Below, piece by piece: positions 52,603 through 60,425 of a stretch of 64,000 bases of DNA. The translations under genes were made by a program, and so were the position numbers. The notes below the pieces were generated by a model, which did no database searches, was not told the origin of the DNA, and saw only the letters and a program-made list of their open reading frames with translations. Positions within the stretch are counted from its first letter, which is position 1. Every line of letters begins with the position of its first letter. The DNA is from Telmatospirillum sp. J64-1 (GTDB lineage: Bacteria > Pseudomonadota > Alphaproteobacteria > Rhodospirillales > Magnetospirillaceae). The stretch lies in the NCBI RefSeq assembly GCF_006980715.1, contig NZ_SBHN01000024.1, positions 33,882 through 97,881 on the forward strand, in the 5' to 3' direction.

Positions 52603-54798
52603 ATGACCCAGACCCTGCCCCAGGGCGAACTCGGTACGATGCCGGGGGGCACGCCCGTCTTCTACATCCCGGCCACCGCCTCCCTGCAGGAGCGGCGGCC
52701 GCGCACCTTGAAGCATGGCGATACCTTTGCGGTCTTCGACCATAACGGCGACATCGTTTCCGGGCCGGGCAGTCCGGAGGGGCTGTTTCATTCCGATACC
52801 CGGCATCTCTCGCATATGGACCTGACATTGCACGGGGCCCGGCCTCTGATGCTGAGCTCGACGCTGCGGGCCGACAACGCCACGCTCACCTGCGACCTGA
52901 CCAACCCGGACATCTACCGGGATGGTGAACTGGTCCTGGAGCACGACCTGGTGCATGTCAGGCGGACGAAGTTCCTCTGGCGCGGGGCCTGTTTCGAGCG
53001 GCTGGGCATCCGCAATTTCTCGGGCGCGAAGCAGCAACTGCGGCTCGATCTGCATTTCGCCGCCGATTTCGCCGACCTCTTCGAGGTGCGCGGCAATGTC
53101 CGCAAGAAGCGGGGGACGATGGCTTCCCCCAGTGTCGACGAGGATGCCGTCGTCCTCCGCTATACCGGGCTGGACGGGAGACAGCGCCTGACCTGCCTGC
53201 GCTTCGAGCCGGTCCCCGACCGGCTGAGCGCGGAGAATGCCTCCTTCGACATCACGCTGCCGCCGCATGGCAATTGCACGATCTTCATCGAGATCACCTT
53301 CGCCGAGCCGGACCGCAGCGCCTCGCCCGCCCGGCTGTTTCGCTCCGGCCTGCGCGAGGCCCGCCACGCCTTGCGCGATTCCTCGTCCCGCATGACCGCC
53401 GTGGCGACCTCGAACGAGATCTTCAACGAGGTGGCGCGGCGTGCCGTGGCCGATCTGCGCATGCTGGTCACGGACACGCCGGAAGGGCCTTTCCCCTATG
53501 CCGGGATACCCTGGTTCAGCACCGCCTTCGGGCGGGATGCGATCATCACGGCGCTGGAATGCCTGTGGATGGACCCCGATCTCAGCCGTGGCGTCCTGCG
53601 CTTCCTGGCGGCGCGCCAGGCGGCGACGGAGGACCCGGAGGCGGATGCCGAACCCGGGAAGATCCTTCACGAGACGCGCCAGGGCGAGATGGCGGCCCTG
53701 GGCGAGGTCCCCTTCCGCCGCTATTACGGCAGTGTCGATTCGACGCCGCTCTTCATCGTTCTCGCCGGGGCCTATTACCAGCGCACAGGCGATCTGGAGA
53801 CCATCCGGACCATCTGGCCCAATATCCAGGCGGCGCTGTCCTGGATCGACCGATATGGTGACCGGGACGGCGACGGCTTCGTCGAATACGGCCGCCGCAC
53901 GGAGCAGGGCTTGGCCAATCAGGGCTGGAAGGACAGCCATGATTCCATCTTCCACGCGGACGGCCAATTGGCGCGGGGGCCGATCGCCCTGGTCGAGGTG
54001 CAGGGCTATGTCTATGCCGCGAAGCAAGCCGCCGCCGCGCTCGCCCGCGCCTTGGGCGAGGTCGGGCAGGGCACGCAGCTGGAATTGCAGGCCGAGGCCC
54101 TGCGGGAGCGTTTCGAGGCCAGCTTCTGGGACGAGGAGCTGGGGACTTATGTCCTGGCGCTGGACGGCGACAAGCGGCCTTGCCGCGTCGTCTCCTCCAA
54201 TGCCGGCCATGCGCTGTTCACCGGCATCGCCGCCCCGGAACGGGCGAGGCGCGTCGCCTCCACCCTGATGGACAGCCGTTCCTTCTGCGGCTGGGGCATC
54301 CGCACGATCGCTGCCGGCCAGTCCCGCTACAATCCCATGAGCTATCACAACGGCTCCGTCTGGCCGCATGACAACGCCCTGATCGCGCTGGGCTTCGCGC
54401 GCTACGGCCTGATGAACGACGCCGCCCGCCTACTCGACGGCCTCTTCGAAGCGGCGAGCCATATGGATCTGCGGCGCCTGCCCGAATTGTTCTGCGGCTT
54501 CGCCCGGCGGCCGGGACGAGGGCCGACCCTCTATCCCGTGGCCTGCATCCCCCAGGCCTGGGCGGCGGTGGCGCCGTTGGCGCTGCTCCAGGCCTGCCTG
54601 GGGTTGCGAATCAAGCCGGAGAGCGGCGTGGTCTGCTTCGAACGCCCCGTGCTGCCGCGCTGTCTCGACGAGGTGACGATCCGGGGCCTGCGCCTGAACG
54701 CGGGTAGCATCGACATCCAGTTGAAGCGCCATATCAACGACGTGGCGGTGACCGTCCTGGACCGTAGCGCGGAGATCGAGGTGGTCAGTATCCGCTAG
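52603..54798 (+). CDS. Amylo-alpha-1,6-glucosidase / glycogen-debranching-domain protein
   Basis: 731-residue protein: an N-terminal GDE_N-type beta-sandwich (about 25-230; GDTFAVFDHNGDIV, GLFHSDTRHLSHMDLTL) and a C-terminal (alpha/alpha)6 glucosidase domain (about 290-720). The latter includes PYAGIPWFSTAFGRDAIITALECLW, YGDRDGDGFVEYGRR, NQGWKDSHDS, WGIRT and YHNGSVWPHDNALIA, which hold the usual catalytic acids. No signal peptide. With the GT4 gene upstream it probably builds or trims an intracellular alpha-glucan or glucosylated compound. Confidence 0.92.
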   Translation: MTQTLPQGELGTMPGGTPVFYIPATASLQERRPRTLKHGDTFAVFDHNGDIVSGPGSPEGLFHSDTRHLSHMDLTLHGARPLMLSSTLRADNATLTCDLTNPDIYRDGELVLEHDLVHVRRTKFLWRGACFERLGIRNFSGAKQQLRLDLHFAADFADLFEVRGNVRKKRGTMASPSVDEDAVVLRYTGLDGRQRLTCLRFEPVPDRLSAENASFDITLPPHGNCTIFIEITFAEPDRSASPARLFRSGLREARHALRDSSSRMTAVATSNEIFNEVARRAVADLRMLVTDTPEGPFPYAGIPWFSTAFGRDAIITALECLWMDPDLSRGVLRFLAARQAATEDPEADAEPGKILHETRQGEMAALGEVPFRRYYGSVDSTPLFIVLAGAYYQRTGDLETIRTIWPNIQAALSWIDRYGDRDGDGFVEYGRRTEQGLANQGWKDSHDSIFHADGQLARGPIALVEVQGYVYAAKQAAAALARALGEVGQGTQLELQAEALRERFEASFWDEELGTYVLALDGDKRPCRVVSSNAGHALFTGIAAPERARRVASTLMDSRSFCGWGIRTIAAGQSRYNPMSYHNGSVWPHDNALIALGFARYGLMNDAARLLDGLFEAASHMDLRRLPELFCGFARRPGRGPTLYPVACIPQAWAAVAPLALLQACLGLRIKPESGVVCFERPVLPRCLDEVTIRGLRLNAGSIDIQLKRHINDVAVTVLDRSAEIEVVSIR

Positions 54799-54829
54799 AG
54801 CGCCGATACGGAAATCATATCTTCGCCTC

Positions 54830-55555
54830 CTATTTGCTGGCCGTCGGGCGGACGACGATTTCGCTGACATCGACATCGGCGGGCTGCTCGATGGCGAAGC
54901 GCACGGCGCGGGCGATGGCATCCGGCTGCAAGGCGATGGCGCGAAAGGTCTTCATCGCCTCGGCCGCCACCGGATCGGTGATCGTGTCGGCCAGTTCGCT
55001 CTCGACGACTCCGGGATGGATACAGGTGACTCGGATATTGTCGTGCTCCTGCCGCAAGCCGTCGGAGATCGCCCGCACGGCGAATTTTGTGGCGCAATAG
55101 ACTGAGGCGGTGGGCGAGACCACCAATGCGCCGATCGAGGCGATGTTGACGACATGGCCCGAGCCTCTGGCGGTCATCTCGGGCAGCACCGCCGCGATGC
55201 CGTAGAGCACGCCCTTGATGTTGACGTCGACCATGCGGTCCCATTCCTCGACCTTCAGAGAGGCCAGGGGCGAGAGCGGCATGATGCCGGCATTGTTGAC
55301 GATCACGTCGACGCGGCCGAAGGCCTGGCGCGCCGCCTCGGCGAAGGCGGCGACATCCTCGCGGCTGGTGACGTCCAGGCGGTGGGTCAGGGCCGTGCCG
55401 CCTTTTCCGTTGATCTCTTTGGCTAAGCTTTCGAGCCGATCGGTGCGGCGCGCGCCGAGCATAAGTTTCGCGCCGGCAGCGCCAAGTTCGCGGGCAATGG
55501 CGGCGCCGATGCCGCTCGATGCGCCGGTAATGAGGATGACCTTGTCGAGGGACAT
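54830..55555 (-). CDS. SDR-family oxidoreductase
   Basis: 241-residue classical short-chain dehydrogenase. TGASSGIG (10-17) binds NAD(P), NNAG is at 87-90, and the catalytic triad is Ser140, Tyr153 and Lys157 (VYCATK). The ATG at 55555 has GAAGGAAG upstream; an extended reading adds 17 unrelated residues. It is divergent from a LysR gene with an inverted-repeat operator between them. Substrate unknown. Confidence 0.92.
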   Translation of the reverse strand: MSLDKVILITGASSGIGAAIARELGAAGAKLMLGARRTDRLESLAKEINGKGGTALTHRLDVTSREDVAAFAEAARQAFGRVDVIVNNAGIMPLSPLASLKVEEWDRMVDVNIKGVLYGIAAVLPEMTARGSGHVVNIASIGALVVSPTASVYCATKFAVRAISDGLRQEHDNIRVTCIHPGVVESELADTITDPVAAEAMKTFRAIALQPDAIARAVRFAIEQPADVDVSEIVVRPTASK

Positions 55556-55623
55556 GACATTCTTCCTTCGCGGTTGAGAAGAGGGCCGCCATGCAGCGGT
55601 TGCCACGAAGATAGTTCTGCCCC

Positions 55624-55645
55624 ATTGTCGCGATAAGACGACAAT
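55624..55645. promoter_or_regulatory. LysR-type operator between SDR and LysR genes
   Basis: Perfect inverted repeat ATTGTCG...CGACAAT with eight bases between, containing a T-N11-A type core. It lies 31 bases before the LysR start and 69 before the SDR start, typical for a shared LysR binding site. Confidence 0.75.
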
Positions 55646-55676
55646 ATACGACCACGCTGGGAAGAGATTCTAACCA

Positions 55677-56642
55677 ATGCAGCCGGACTTCAACGCCTTC
55701 GCGGTCTTCGCCCTGGTGGCGGAGGAAAAGAGCTTCCGTGCCGCTGCCGGCCGCATGGGCGTCACCCGCTCGGCGGTCAGCCAGACCATCCGGCGGCTGG
55801 AGGAGAGCCTGGGGATCGCGCTCGTCCGGCGCACGACGCGCAGCGTCAGCCTGACCGAGGAGGGCGAGCGTCTCTATTCGGATCTGACGCCCGCTTTGGC
55901 GGAGATGCGGACGGCGATCGAGGCCGTTGGCAATCTGCGTGGACGTCCGCGCGGGCAATTGCGCCTGGCGGTCTCCTCGATTGCCGAACGCTTCCTGTCG
56001 GGCCCCTTCCTCGCGCGCTTCGCCGAGGCCCATCCCGAGATCCAGCTCGACATCACCGTCACGGACGAGGAATTCGACATCGTCGCGGCGGGATATGATG
56101 CCGGCGTCAGACTCGGCGAGGTGATCGAGCAGGACATGATCGCCGTTCCGGTCGGCGGCGAGGTACGGCAGATCGCTGTCTGCGCGCCCGCCTACCGCAT
56201 GCGTTTCGGGACGCCGTCACATCCCCGCGAACTGGCCGCCCATCGCTGCATCGGCTGGCGCCCCGCGCCCAAGGCCGCCCCTTATCGGTGGGAATTCACC
56301 GAGAACGGCAAGGAATTCAGCGTCTCCGTGGCGCCCGAGATCACGACCAACGACATGGCGCTGATGATCAAGCTGGCCCTTGCCGGTGCCGGCATCACCG
56401 GCGGCATCGAGGACAGCTTCCGCCCCTGGCTCGACCGCGGCGAACTCGAACGGGTACTCGAGGAATACTGCCCCCCTTTCCCCGGCTTCTACCTCTACTA
56501 TCCAAGCCGCCGCAACCTGGCACCCAAGCTCAGGGCCCTGGTCGAGCATCTGCGAAGGGACAGGGAAGGTTTGGTGGAGGAGGGAGGAGAGAGGGGAGGC
56601 GCCTTTGTGGCGCCACCGGGAGGCTTCGGTCGTTCAGAATAA
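55677..56642 (+). CDS. LysR-family transcriptional regulator
   Basis: 321-residue regulator with an HTH at about 5-65 (FRAAAGRMGVTRSAVSQTIRRLEESLGIALVRRTTRS) and a substrate domain including GQLRLAVSS and GYDAGVRLGEVIEQDM. This places it in the common DsdC/CrgA-like group that controls adjacent oxidoreductase genes. It is divergent from the SDR gene and should regulate it through the intervening inverted repeat. The C-terminal 20 residues are glycine/glutamate-rich and variable. Confidence 0.92.
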   Translation: MQPDFNAFAVFALVAEEKSFRAAAGRMGVTRSAVSQTIRRLEESLGIALVRRTTRSVSLTEEGERLYSDLTPALAEMRTAIEAVGNLRGRPRGQLRLAVSSIAERFLSGPFLARFAEAHPEIQLDITVTDEEFDIVAAGYDAGVRLGEVIEQDMIAVPVGGEVRQIAVCAPAYRMRFGTPSHPRELAAHRCIGWRPAPKAAPYRWEFTENGKEFSVSVAPEITTNDMALMIKLALAGAGITGGIEDSFRPWLDRGELERVLEEYCPPFPGFYLYYPSRRNLAPKLRALVEHLRRDREGLVEEGGERGGAFVAPPGGFGRSE

Positions 56643-56681
56643 AAGGCAAGGCGTCCGTTGAGAAATCCTTCAGGGCCAGGA

Positions 56682-57593
56682 TTACAGGCGCAGAGATCCG
56701 CCGAATGCCCGTCGCAGTCGTGGCACGGCATGGTCGATGAAAGCGCGTACGGCGCCACCACTGCCCCGACGCGGCTGGAAGACCAGATGCACCGGAATCG
56801 GCTCGGGTTCGTAATCTTGAAGAAGGGGAACCAGAGACCCGTCCGCGATCTGCCGTTCAACCTGATAGGATAAGGGGCGCACGATCCCCATTCCCCGCTC
56901 GGCGGCCTCGATCGCCGCAGCTGCGCTGTTCAGCGCGAGGCGGCATGTCACCCGGACCGAGCGAACGCGGCGTGCAGAGGCGCCCTCGCGATAACGCCAA
57001 AGCTCCTGGGCTCCGGCTTCGTTCAATCCGATGCACCAATGCTCCAGCAAGTCCGAGGGATGTTCCGGCGGCGGGTGTTGGGCGAGATAGGCTGGAGCGG
57101 CGCAAGTCAGTCTGCGCACCTCGCCGATCCTGACCGCCGTCATGGACGAGTCCGGCAGATCCGCAAGGCGAACGGCGACGTCCACGCCCTCTCCGGTAAG
57201 GTCGACCATGCGGTTCAGGAGGAGCACGCGAACCTGCACATGGGGATGCGCGGCCAAAAAGCTCTCGACGACAGGCATCACATTCAGGCGCCCGAACAAT
57301 TCCGGTGTCGTGACGACCACGCTGCCGCTGATAGCGATGTCTCGCGATCGCGTTTCCAGATGGGCGAGTTCTTCGAGAATGAGCCTGTATGTCGCGGCAT
57401 GGCGGGCACCGGCCTCGGTGACAGAAAAGCGCCGCGTCGTACGCACAAGAAGCCGTTCACCAGCGCTCGCCTCGAGACGTGCGACGGCCCGTGTCACCGA
57501 CGCCGGAGAATAGCCGAGCTTGCGGGCGGCGGCTGCGAGTGAGCCGGTGTCAACGATCGCGACAAATATCGACATCGCTTCGAGACGGTCCAT
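56682..57593 (-). CDS. LysR-family transcriptional regulator
   Basis: 303-residue regulator: HTH (about 1-60; SLAAAARKLGYSPASVTRAVARLEASAGERLLVRTTRRFSV) and substrate domain (SGSVVVTTPELFGRLNVMPVVESFLAAHPHVQVRVLLLNRMVDL). The ATG at 57593 is chosen; a TTG four codons earlier (57605) is also open. It is divergent from the alpha/beta-hydrolase gene and is its likely regulator. Convergent with the preceding LysR gene, 39 bases apart. Confidence 0.92.
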   Translation of the reverse strand: MDRLEAMSIFVAIVDTGSLAAAARKLGYSPASVTRAVARLEASAGERLLVRTTRRFSVTEAGARHAATYRLILEELAHLETRSRDIAISGSVVVTTPELFGRLNVMPVVESFLAAHPHVQVRVLLLNRMVDLTGEGVDVAVRLADLPDSSMTAVRIGEVRRLTCAAPAYLAQHPPPEHPSDLLEHWCIGLNEAGAQELWRYREGASARRVRSVRVTCRLALNSAAAAIEAAERGMGIVRPLSYQVERQIADGSLVPLLQDYEPEPIPVHLVFQPRRGSGGAVRAFIDHAVPRLRRAFGGSLRL

Positions 57594-57662
57594 CAGTATT
57601 TCCAATTCTGAAACTAAGCCTTACAAGATTCCCTAATTATACCGGATACAGAAATACACTAG

Positions 57663-57682
57663 CTTTCATCGAAAGATGAAAG
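57663..57682 (+). promoter_or_regulatory. Hairpin overlapping the hydrolase ribosome-binding site
   Basis: Perfect eight-base stem (CTTTCATC and GATGAAAG) with a GAAA tetraloop. Its 3' arm contains most of the AAAGG Shine-Dalgarno sequence of the hydrolase gene, which starts at 57689. It could hide the ribosome-binding site or, as DNA, be an operator for the divergent LysR. Confidence 0.7.
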
Positions 57683-57688
57683 GATTGT

Positions 57689-58570
57689 ATGATGACAACA
57701 CGCTATGGGGTCCAACATGTCGGCGACGTCGACGTTTTCTACCGCGAGGCGGGGTCAAGGGACGCGCCGGTGATCCTGCTGCTGCACGGCTTTCCGACCG
57801 CGAGCCACATGTTTCGAGACCTGATCCCTCTTCTTGCGGATCGTTTTCGGCTCATCGCGCCGGACCTGCCCGGTTTCGGACAGACCAAGGCTCCGCCGCG
57901 CGGGACGTTCGACTACACTTTCGACCGCCTTGCCGATGTGATCGAGGGCTTCACGGAGGCCATGTCGCTCGATCGCTACGCGCTCTATATCTTCGACTAC
58001 GGAGCGCCGGTGGGCCTGCGTCTGGCGATGCGCCATCCTGAACGGGTATCCGCGATCATCTCGCAGAACGGCAACGCCTATGTCGAGGGGTTCAGCGATG
58101 AATGGGGGCCGTGGGAGGCCTATTGGCGCGAGCCGAACGCCGTGAACCGAGAAGCATGCCGCCCCTCGCTCGCGCCGGACACGATCCGGAACTGGCAGTA
58201 TGGCACCGGAGCCAATCCGGACCTTTTGTCGCCCGACGGCTACGAACTCGACATCGCCTACATGGCGCGGCCGGGTGCGGAGGAGATCCAGCTCGATCTG
58301 ATCCTCAACTATCACAGCAACGTCGCGCTCTATCCGGCCTTCCAATCCTATTTTCGCGAGCACCGTCCGCCGCTTCTCGCTGTCTGGGGACGTCATGATC
58401 CGGCGTTTCTGCCCGCCGGCGCCGTCGCTTATCAGCGAGACCTTCCGGATGCGAGGGTTCATCTGCTCGACGCCGGGCATTTCGCGCTGGAAACGCATGC
58501 GGAGGAGGTGGCGACATTGATGCGCGCGTTCCTCGACAGCGCGATCGATCCCGCCACCGTGAAAACATAG
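57689..58570 (+). CDS. Alpha/beta hydrolase with Asp nucleophile (epoxide hydrolase/dehalogenase type)
   Basis: 293-residue cytoplasmic hydrolase. LLHGFPTASHMFRDLIPLL supplies the oxyanion hole. The nucleophile position reads IFDYGAPVG, so it is Asp103 rather than Ser. The catalytic His is in DAGHFALETH near residue 265 and the acid near WGRHDPAF. An Asp nucleophile is the mark of epoxide hydrolases and haloalkane or haloacid dehalogenases, not esterases. Regulated, by position, by the divergent LysR gene. AAAGGA lies six bases before the ATG. Confidence 0.9.
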   Translation: MMTTRYGVQHVGDVDVFYREAGSRDAPVILLLHGFPTASHMFRDLIPLLADRFRLIAPDLPGFGQTKAPPRGTFDYTFDRLADVIEGFTEAMSLDRYALYIFDYGAPVGLRLAMRHPERVSAIISQNGNAYVEGFSDEWGPWEAYWREPNAVNREACRPSLAPDTIRNWQYGTGANPDLLSPDGYELDIAYMARPGAEEIQLDLILNYHSNVALYPAFQSYFREHRPPLLAVWGRHDPAFLPAGAVAYQRDLPDARVHLLDAGHFALETHAEEVATLMRAFLDSAIDPATVKT

Positions 58571-58631
58571 CGCCGTTCCAGGAGTGAAGCCGGCTTCATG
58601 GCATGAACTGCTCATTGTTTGAGATGAGCTT

Positions 58632-58772
58632 TCATGCCCGATGAGGCCCTTGTTCCGAGAGGCGGATCCCGAAGCGCTGGCGAAAGAGATTCGGCGGCAG
58701 GCCGGTCAGCTTCTGGAAGACCTTGCGGAAGGCTGCGGGATCGCCATAGCCCACCGACCATGCGATGCCCCA
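58632..58772 (-). pseudogene. AraC/GlxA-family regulator, C-terminal remnant
   Basis: The minus strand encodes 44 residues from 58766 to the TGA at 58632-58634: IAWSVGYGDPAAFRKVFQKL followed by TGLPPNLFRQRFG. This is the second-helix signature of the AraC DNA-binding domain (YGDPAAFRKVFQKLTGLPP). Everything upstream of this, about 85% of a normal gene, is missing, and the break coincides with the palindromic repeat starting at 58773. No start codon or ribosome-binding site serves it. Confidence 0.85.
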
Positions 58773-58803
58773 CCTTGGATCCCCGTTTTCGCGGGGATGA
58801 CGG
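58773..58803. repeat. Dispersed palindromic repeat at the AraC remnant break point
   Basis: Arms ATCCCC / GGGGAT around GTTTTCGC, flanked by TTGG and TGACGG. Same family and orientation as the copy at 17987, with one stem mismatch. It abuts the truncated AraC coding sequence. Confidence 0.82.
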
Positions 58804-58837
58804 GAAATTGGAGCTATGGGCGTTTTTCCGCAGCCTG

Positions 58838-59470
58838 CTAAGCCGCGCCGGGCTGTCCGATGGCCTGGCTATACATCTGGAGGGCGACCTCGAAACGCTC
58901 ATCGAAGCTGCCGCTCAAGAGGGAAGCGGCATACGCGGCCAGGAGCGGAAATTTCTCGAAGCGGGAGGATCTGAAGAGCGCAAGCGTCTCCTGGTCCGGT
59001 TTGCCTTCGGGCCATTTTTCGTGGAAACGTTGCTCTTCGATGCAGAATCCGATGATGAAGGCCGAGAGGTTGAAGAGCTGGTGGACCGCCTTGTCCGGCT
59101 CCAGGCCCGCCCGCACGAGGCGATCCAGCCACCATTCCCCAAGCACGAGCACGTTTTCGCTGGCTTCGTAGCGCCCGGCAAAGACCTGCGCCCCGTCGCG
59201 ATATGTCAGCAGGGCTGCGCGGAAGGCCCGCGCCACGGTGAAGATGTCCGCCCCCTCCTGGAGGCGGGCGTCGAGCGCCGGGGCGATGATGGCGTCCGCC
59301 ATCGCGTCGAGCAGCGCATCCTTCGAGGCGAAATGCCAATAGAGAGTGGGGGCCTGGACCTTCAGCCTTTCGGCGAGCATGCGCATGCTCAACCCCTCGA
59401 TCCCGACTTCGTCGAGTGCGGCGAGCGCGGCCATCACAATGCTGTTCCGATCGATTTTTCTCTGGCTCAT
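58838..59470 (-). CDS. TetR-family transcriptional repressor
   Basis: 210-residue repressor. The HTH is at about 8-55 (RNSIVMAALAALDEVGIEGLSMRMLAERLKVQAPTLYWHFASKDALLDAM), the tetracycline-repressor-like form with LYWHF. A TetR_C_1-type ligand domain follows (LTYRDGAQVFAGRYEAS, LSAFIIGFCIEEQRFHE). It is divergent from the flavin-binding protein gene, with two tandem inverted repeats between them. The start at 59470 gives the standard N terminus MSQRKIDRNSI; longer in-frame sequence lies under the divergent gene. Confidence 0.93.
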   Translation of the reverse strand: MSQRKIDRNSIVMAALAALDEVGIEGLSMRMLAERLKVQAPTLYWHFASKDALLDAMADAIIAPALDARLQEGADIFTVARAFRAALLTYRDGAQVFAGRYEASENVLVLGEWWLDRLVRAGLEPDKAVHQLFNLSAFIIGFCIEEQRFHEKWPEGKPDQETLALFRSSRFEKFPLLAAYAASLLSGSFDERFEVALQMYSQAIGQPGAA

Positions 59471-59489
59471 GGCATCTCCCTCTTGAAAC

Positions 59490-59504
59490 TCTAACACCGT
59501 TAGA
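59490..59504. promoter_or_regulatory. TetR operator, proximal copy
   Basis: TCTAACACCGTTAGA: perfect six-base arms TCTAAC/GTTAGA around a three-base spacer, 20 bases from the TetR start codon. Centre-to-centre distance to the next copy is 20 bases, about two helical turns. Confidence 0.85.
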
Positions 59505-59510
59505 TTTACC

Positions 59511-59523
59511 CTAACAAGGTTAG
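59511..59523. promoter_or_regulatory. TetR operator, distal copy
   Basis: CTAACAAGGTTAG: arms CTAAC/GTTAG around a three-base spacer. Same half-sites as the copy at 59490, on the side of the divergent flavin-binding protein gene. Confidence 0.85.
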
Positions 59524-59611
59524 AGTGGTGGGACTCATGTGAATGCGGCCGTGCTGATCCGGCCCGAGGACTGCCCTGCCGGCTCGCGATCAGTGGAAAG
59601 AGGTGGACCTC

Positions 59612-60241
59612 ATGAATGCTTCCGACCCTAACGTCGTCAGCACTGTCGAACAGCTGCGCGAACTCTATGACATGCCTGCGGACATGATCCTGAAGGTCAA
59701 GCAGCCCTATCTGCACGAACATGCTATTCACTACATCGCGCTGGCTCCCTTCATCTGTTTCGCATCGGGAACGGATGAGGGCTTCGATGCGTCGCCCCGT
59801 GGCGGGACACCGGGCTTTGTCCGCGTCCTTGATCAGAAGACGATCGCCCTTCCCGATTGGCCCGGGAACAACAAGCTCGAAACGATGACAAACCTGCTGC
59901 GCAATCCGCGTTGCGGCGTGTTGTTCATGGTGCCGAAGCTGGATTCGTTCCTGCGCATCAACGGGGTCGCGGAACTTTCCCGGGCCCCCCAATTGCTGTC
60001 GTTGTTTTCCGAGAACGGCAAGACACCCAAGCTCGTGATCCGCATCAGCGTCGCGGAAGTCTATTTCCATTGCGGCAAGGCTTTTCGCCGATCCGGGATC
60101 TGGATGCCGGAAAGCTGGCCCGATGTAAGCGGTTTTCCGAAAACCGGCAAGATCATCCAGGACATCGTCAAATTGCCGGAGGAAACGGCGGCGGTCATCG
60201 AAGACACCTACCAGCACGGCCTCAAGACGGAATTGTATTGA
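59612..60241 (+). CDS. Pyridoxamine 5'-phosphate oxidase-family (FMN-binding) protein
   Basis: 209-residue split-barrel protein of the MSMEG_1061/DUF-type PNPOx-like group: FICFASGTDEGFDASPRGGTPGFVRVLDQKTIALPDWPGNNKLETMTNLLRNPRCGVLFMVP, then FLRINGVAELS and VYFHCGKAFRRSGIW. These bind FMN or F420-like flavin, but the substrate is unknown. The ATG at 59612 follows AGAGG; a GTG three codons earlier is also open. It is divergent from TetR and presumably repressed by it. Confidence 0.9.
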   Translation: MNASDPNVVSTVEQLRELYDMPADMILKVKQPYLHEHAIHYIALAPFICFASGTDEGFDASPRGGTPGFVRVLDQKTIALPDWPGNNKLETMTNLLRNPRCGVLFMVPKLDSFLRINGVAELSRAPQLLSLFSENGKTPKLVIRISVAEVYFHCGKAFRRSGIWMPESWPDVSGFPKTGKIIQDIVKLPEETAAVIEDTYQHGLKTELY

Positions 60242-60285
60242 GCTTTCTTACAGGAGGCCTATCCGCCTGATACGCCATGGAAAAT

Positions 60286-60316
60286 GCGACATGCGCGCGA
60301 AGGGGGCGCATGTCGC
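60286..60316. promoter_or_regulatory. Long inverted repeat before the MBL-fold gene
   Basis: Perfect 11-base arms GCGACATGCGC / GCGCATGTCGC with nine bases between. It lies 45 bases after the flavin-protein stop and 110 bases before the MBL start. Not followed by a T-tract, so it may be an operator or a processing hairpin rather than a terminator. Confidence 0.55.
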
Positions 60317-60425
60317 GGGACGTATAAATTTTCCGGATAGGTCTCATCGGGCGAAGCGATTTCCATCGGCTTTCCGCAGCCTTTAAGTCAGGCCCATCGC
60401 GTTCAGCAGTCGAAAGAGGGTTCTG

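Noticed and set aside
51493..54369. A 958-codon open frame on the minus strand opposite the GT4 and glucosidase genes
   Set aside because: Its product is a low-complexity Gly/Arg/Gln/Asp-rich string with no family match, while both plus-strand genes have intact catalytic motifs and ribosome-binding sites. Long antisense frames are expected at this GC content.
58612..58902. A 96-codon minus-strand frame across the AraC remnant and repeat
   Set aside because: It is in a different frame from the AraC-like codons and its product is Ser/Arg/Pro-rich shadow sequence.
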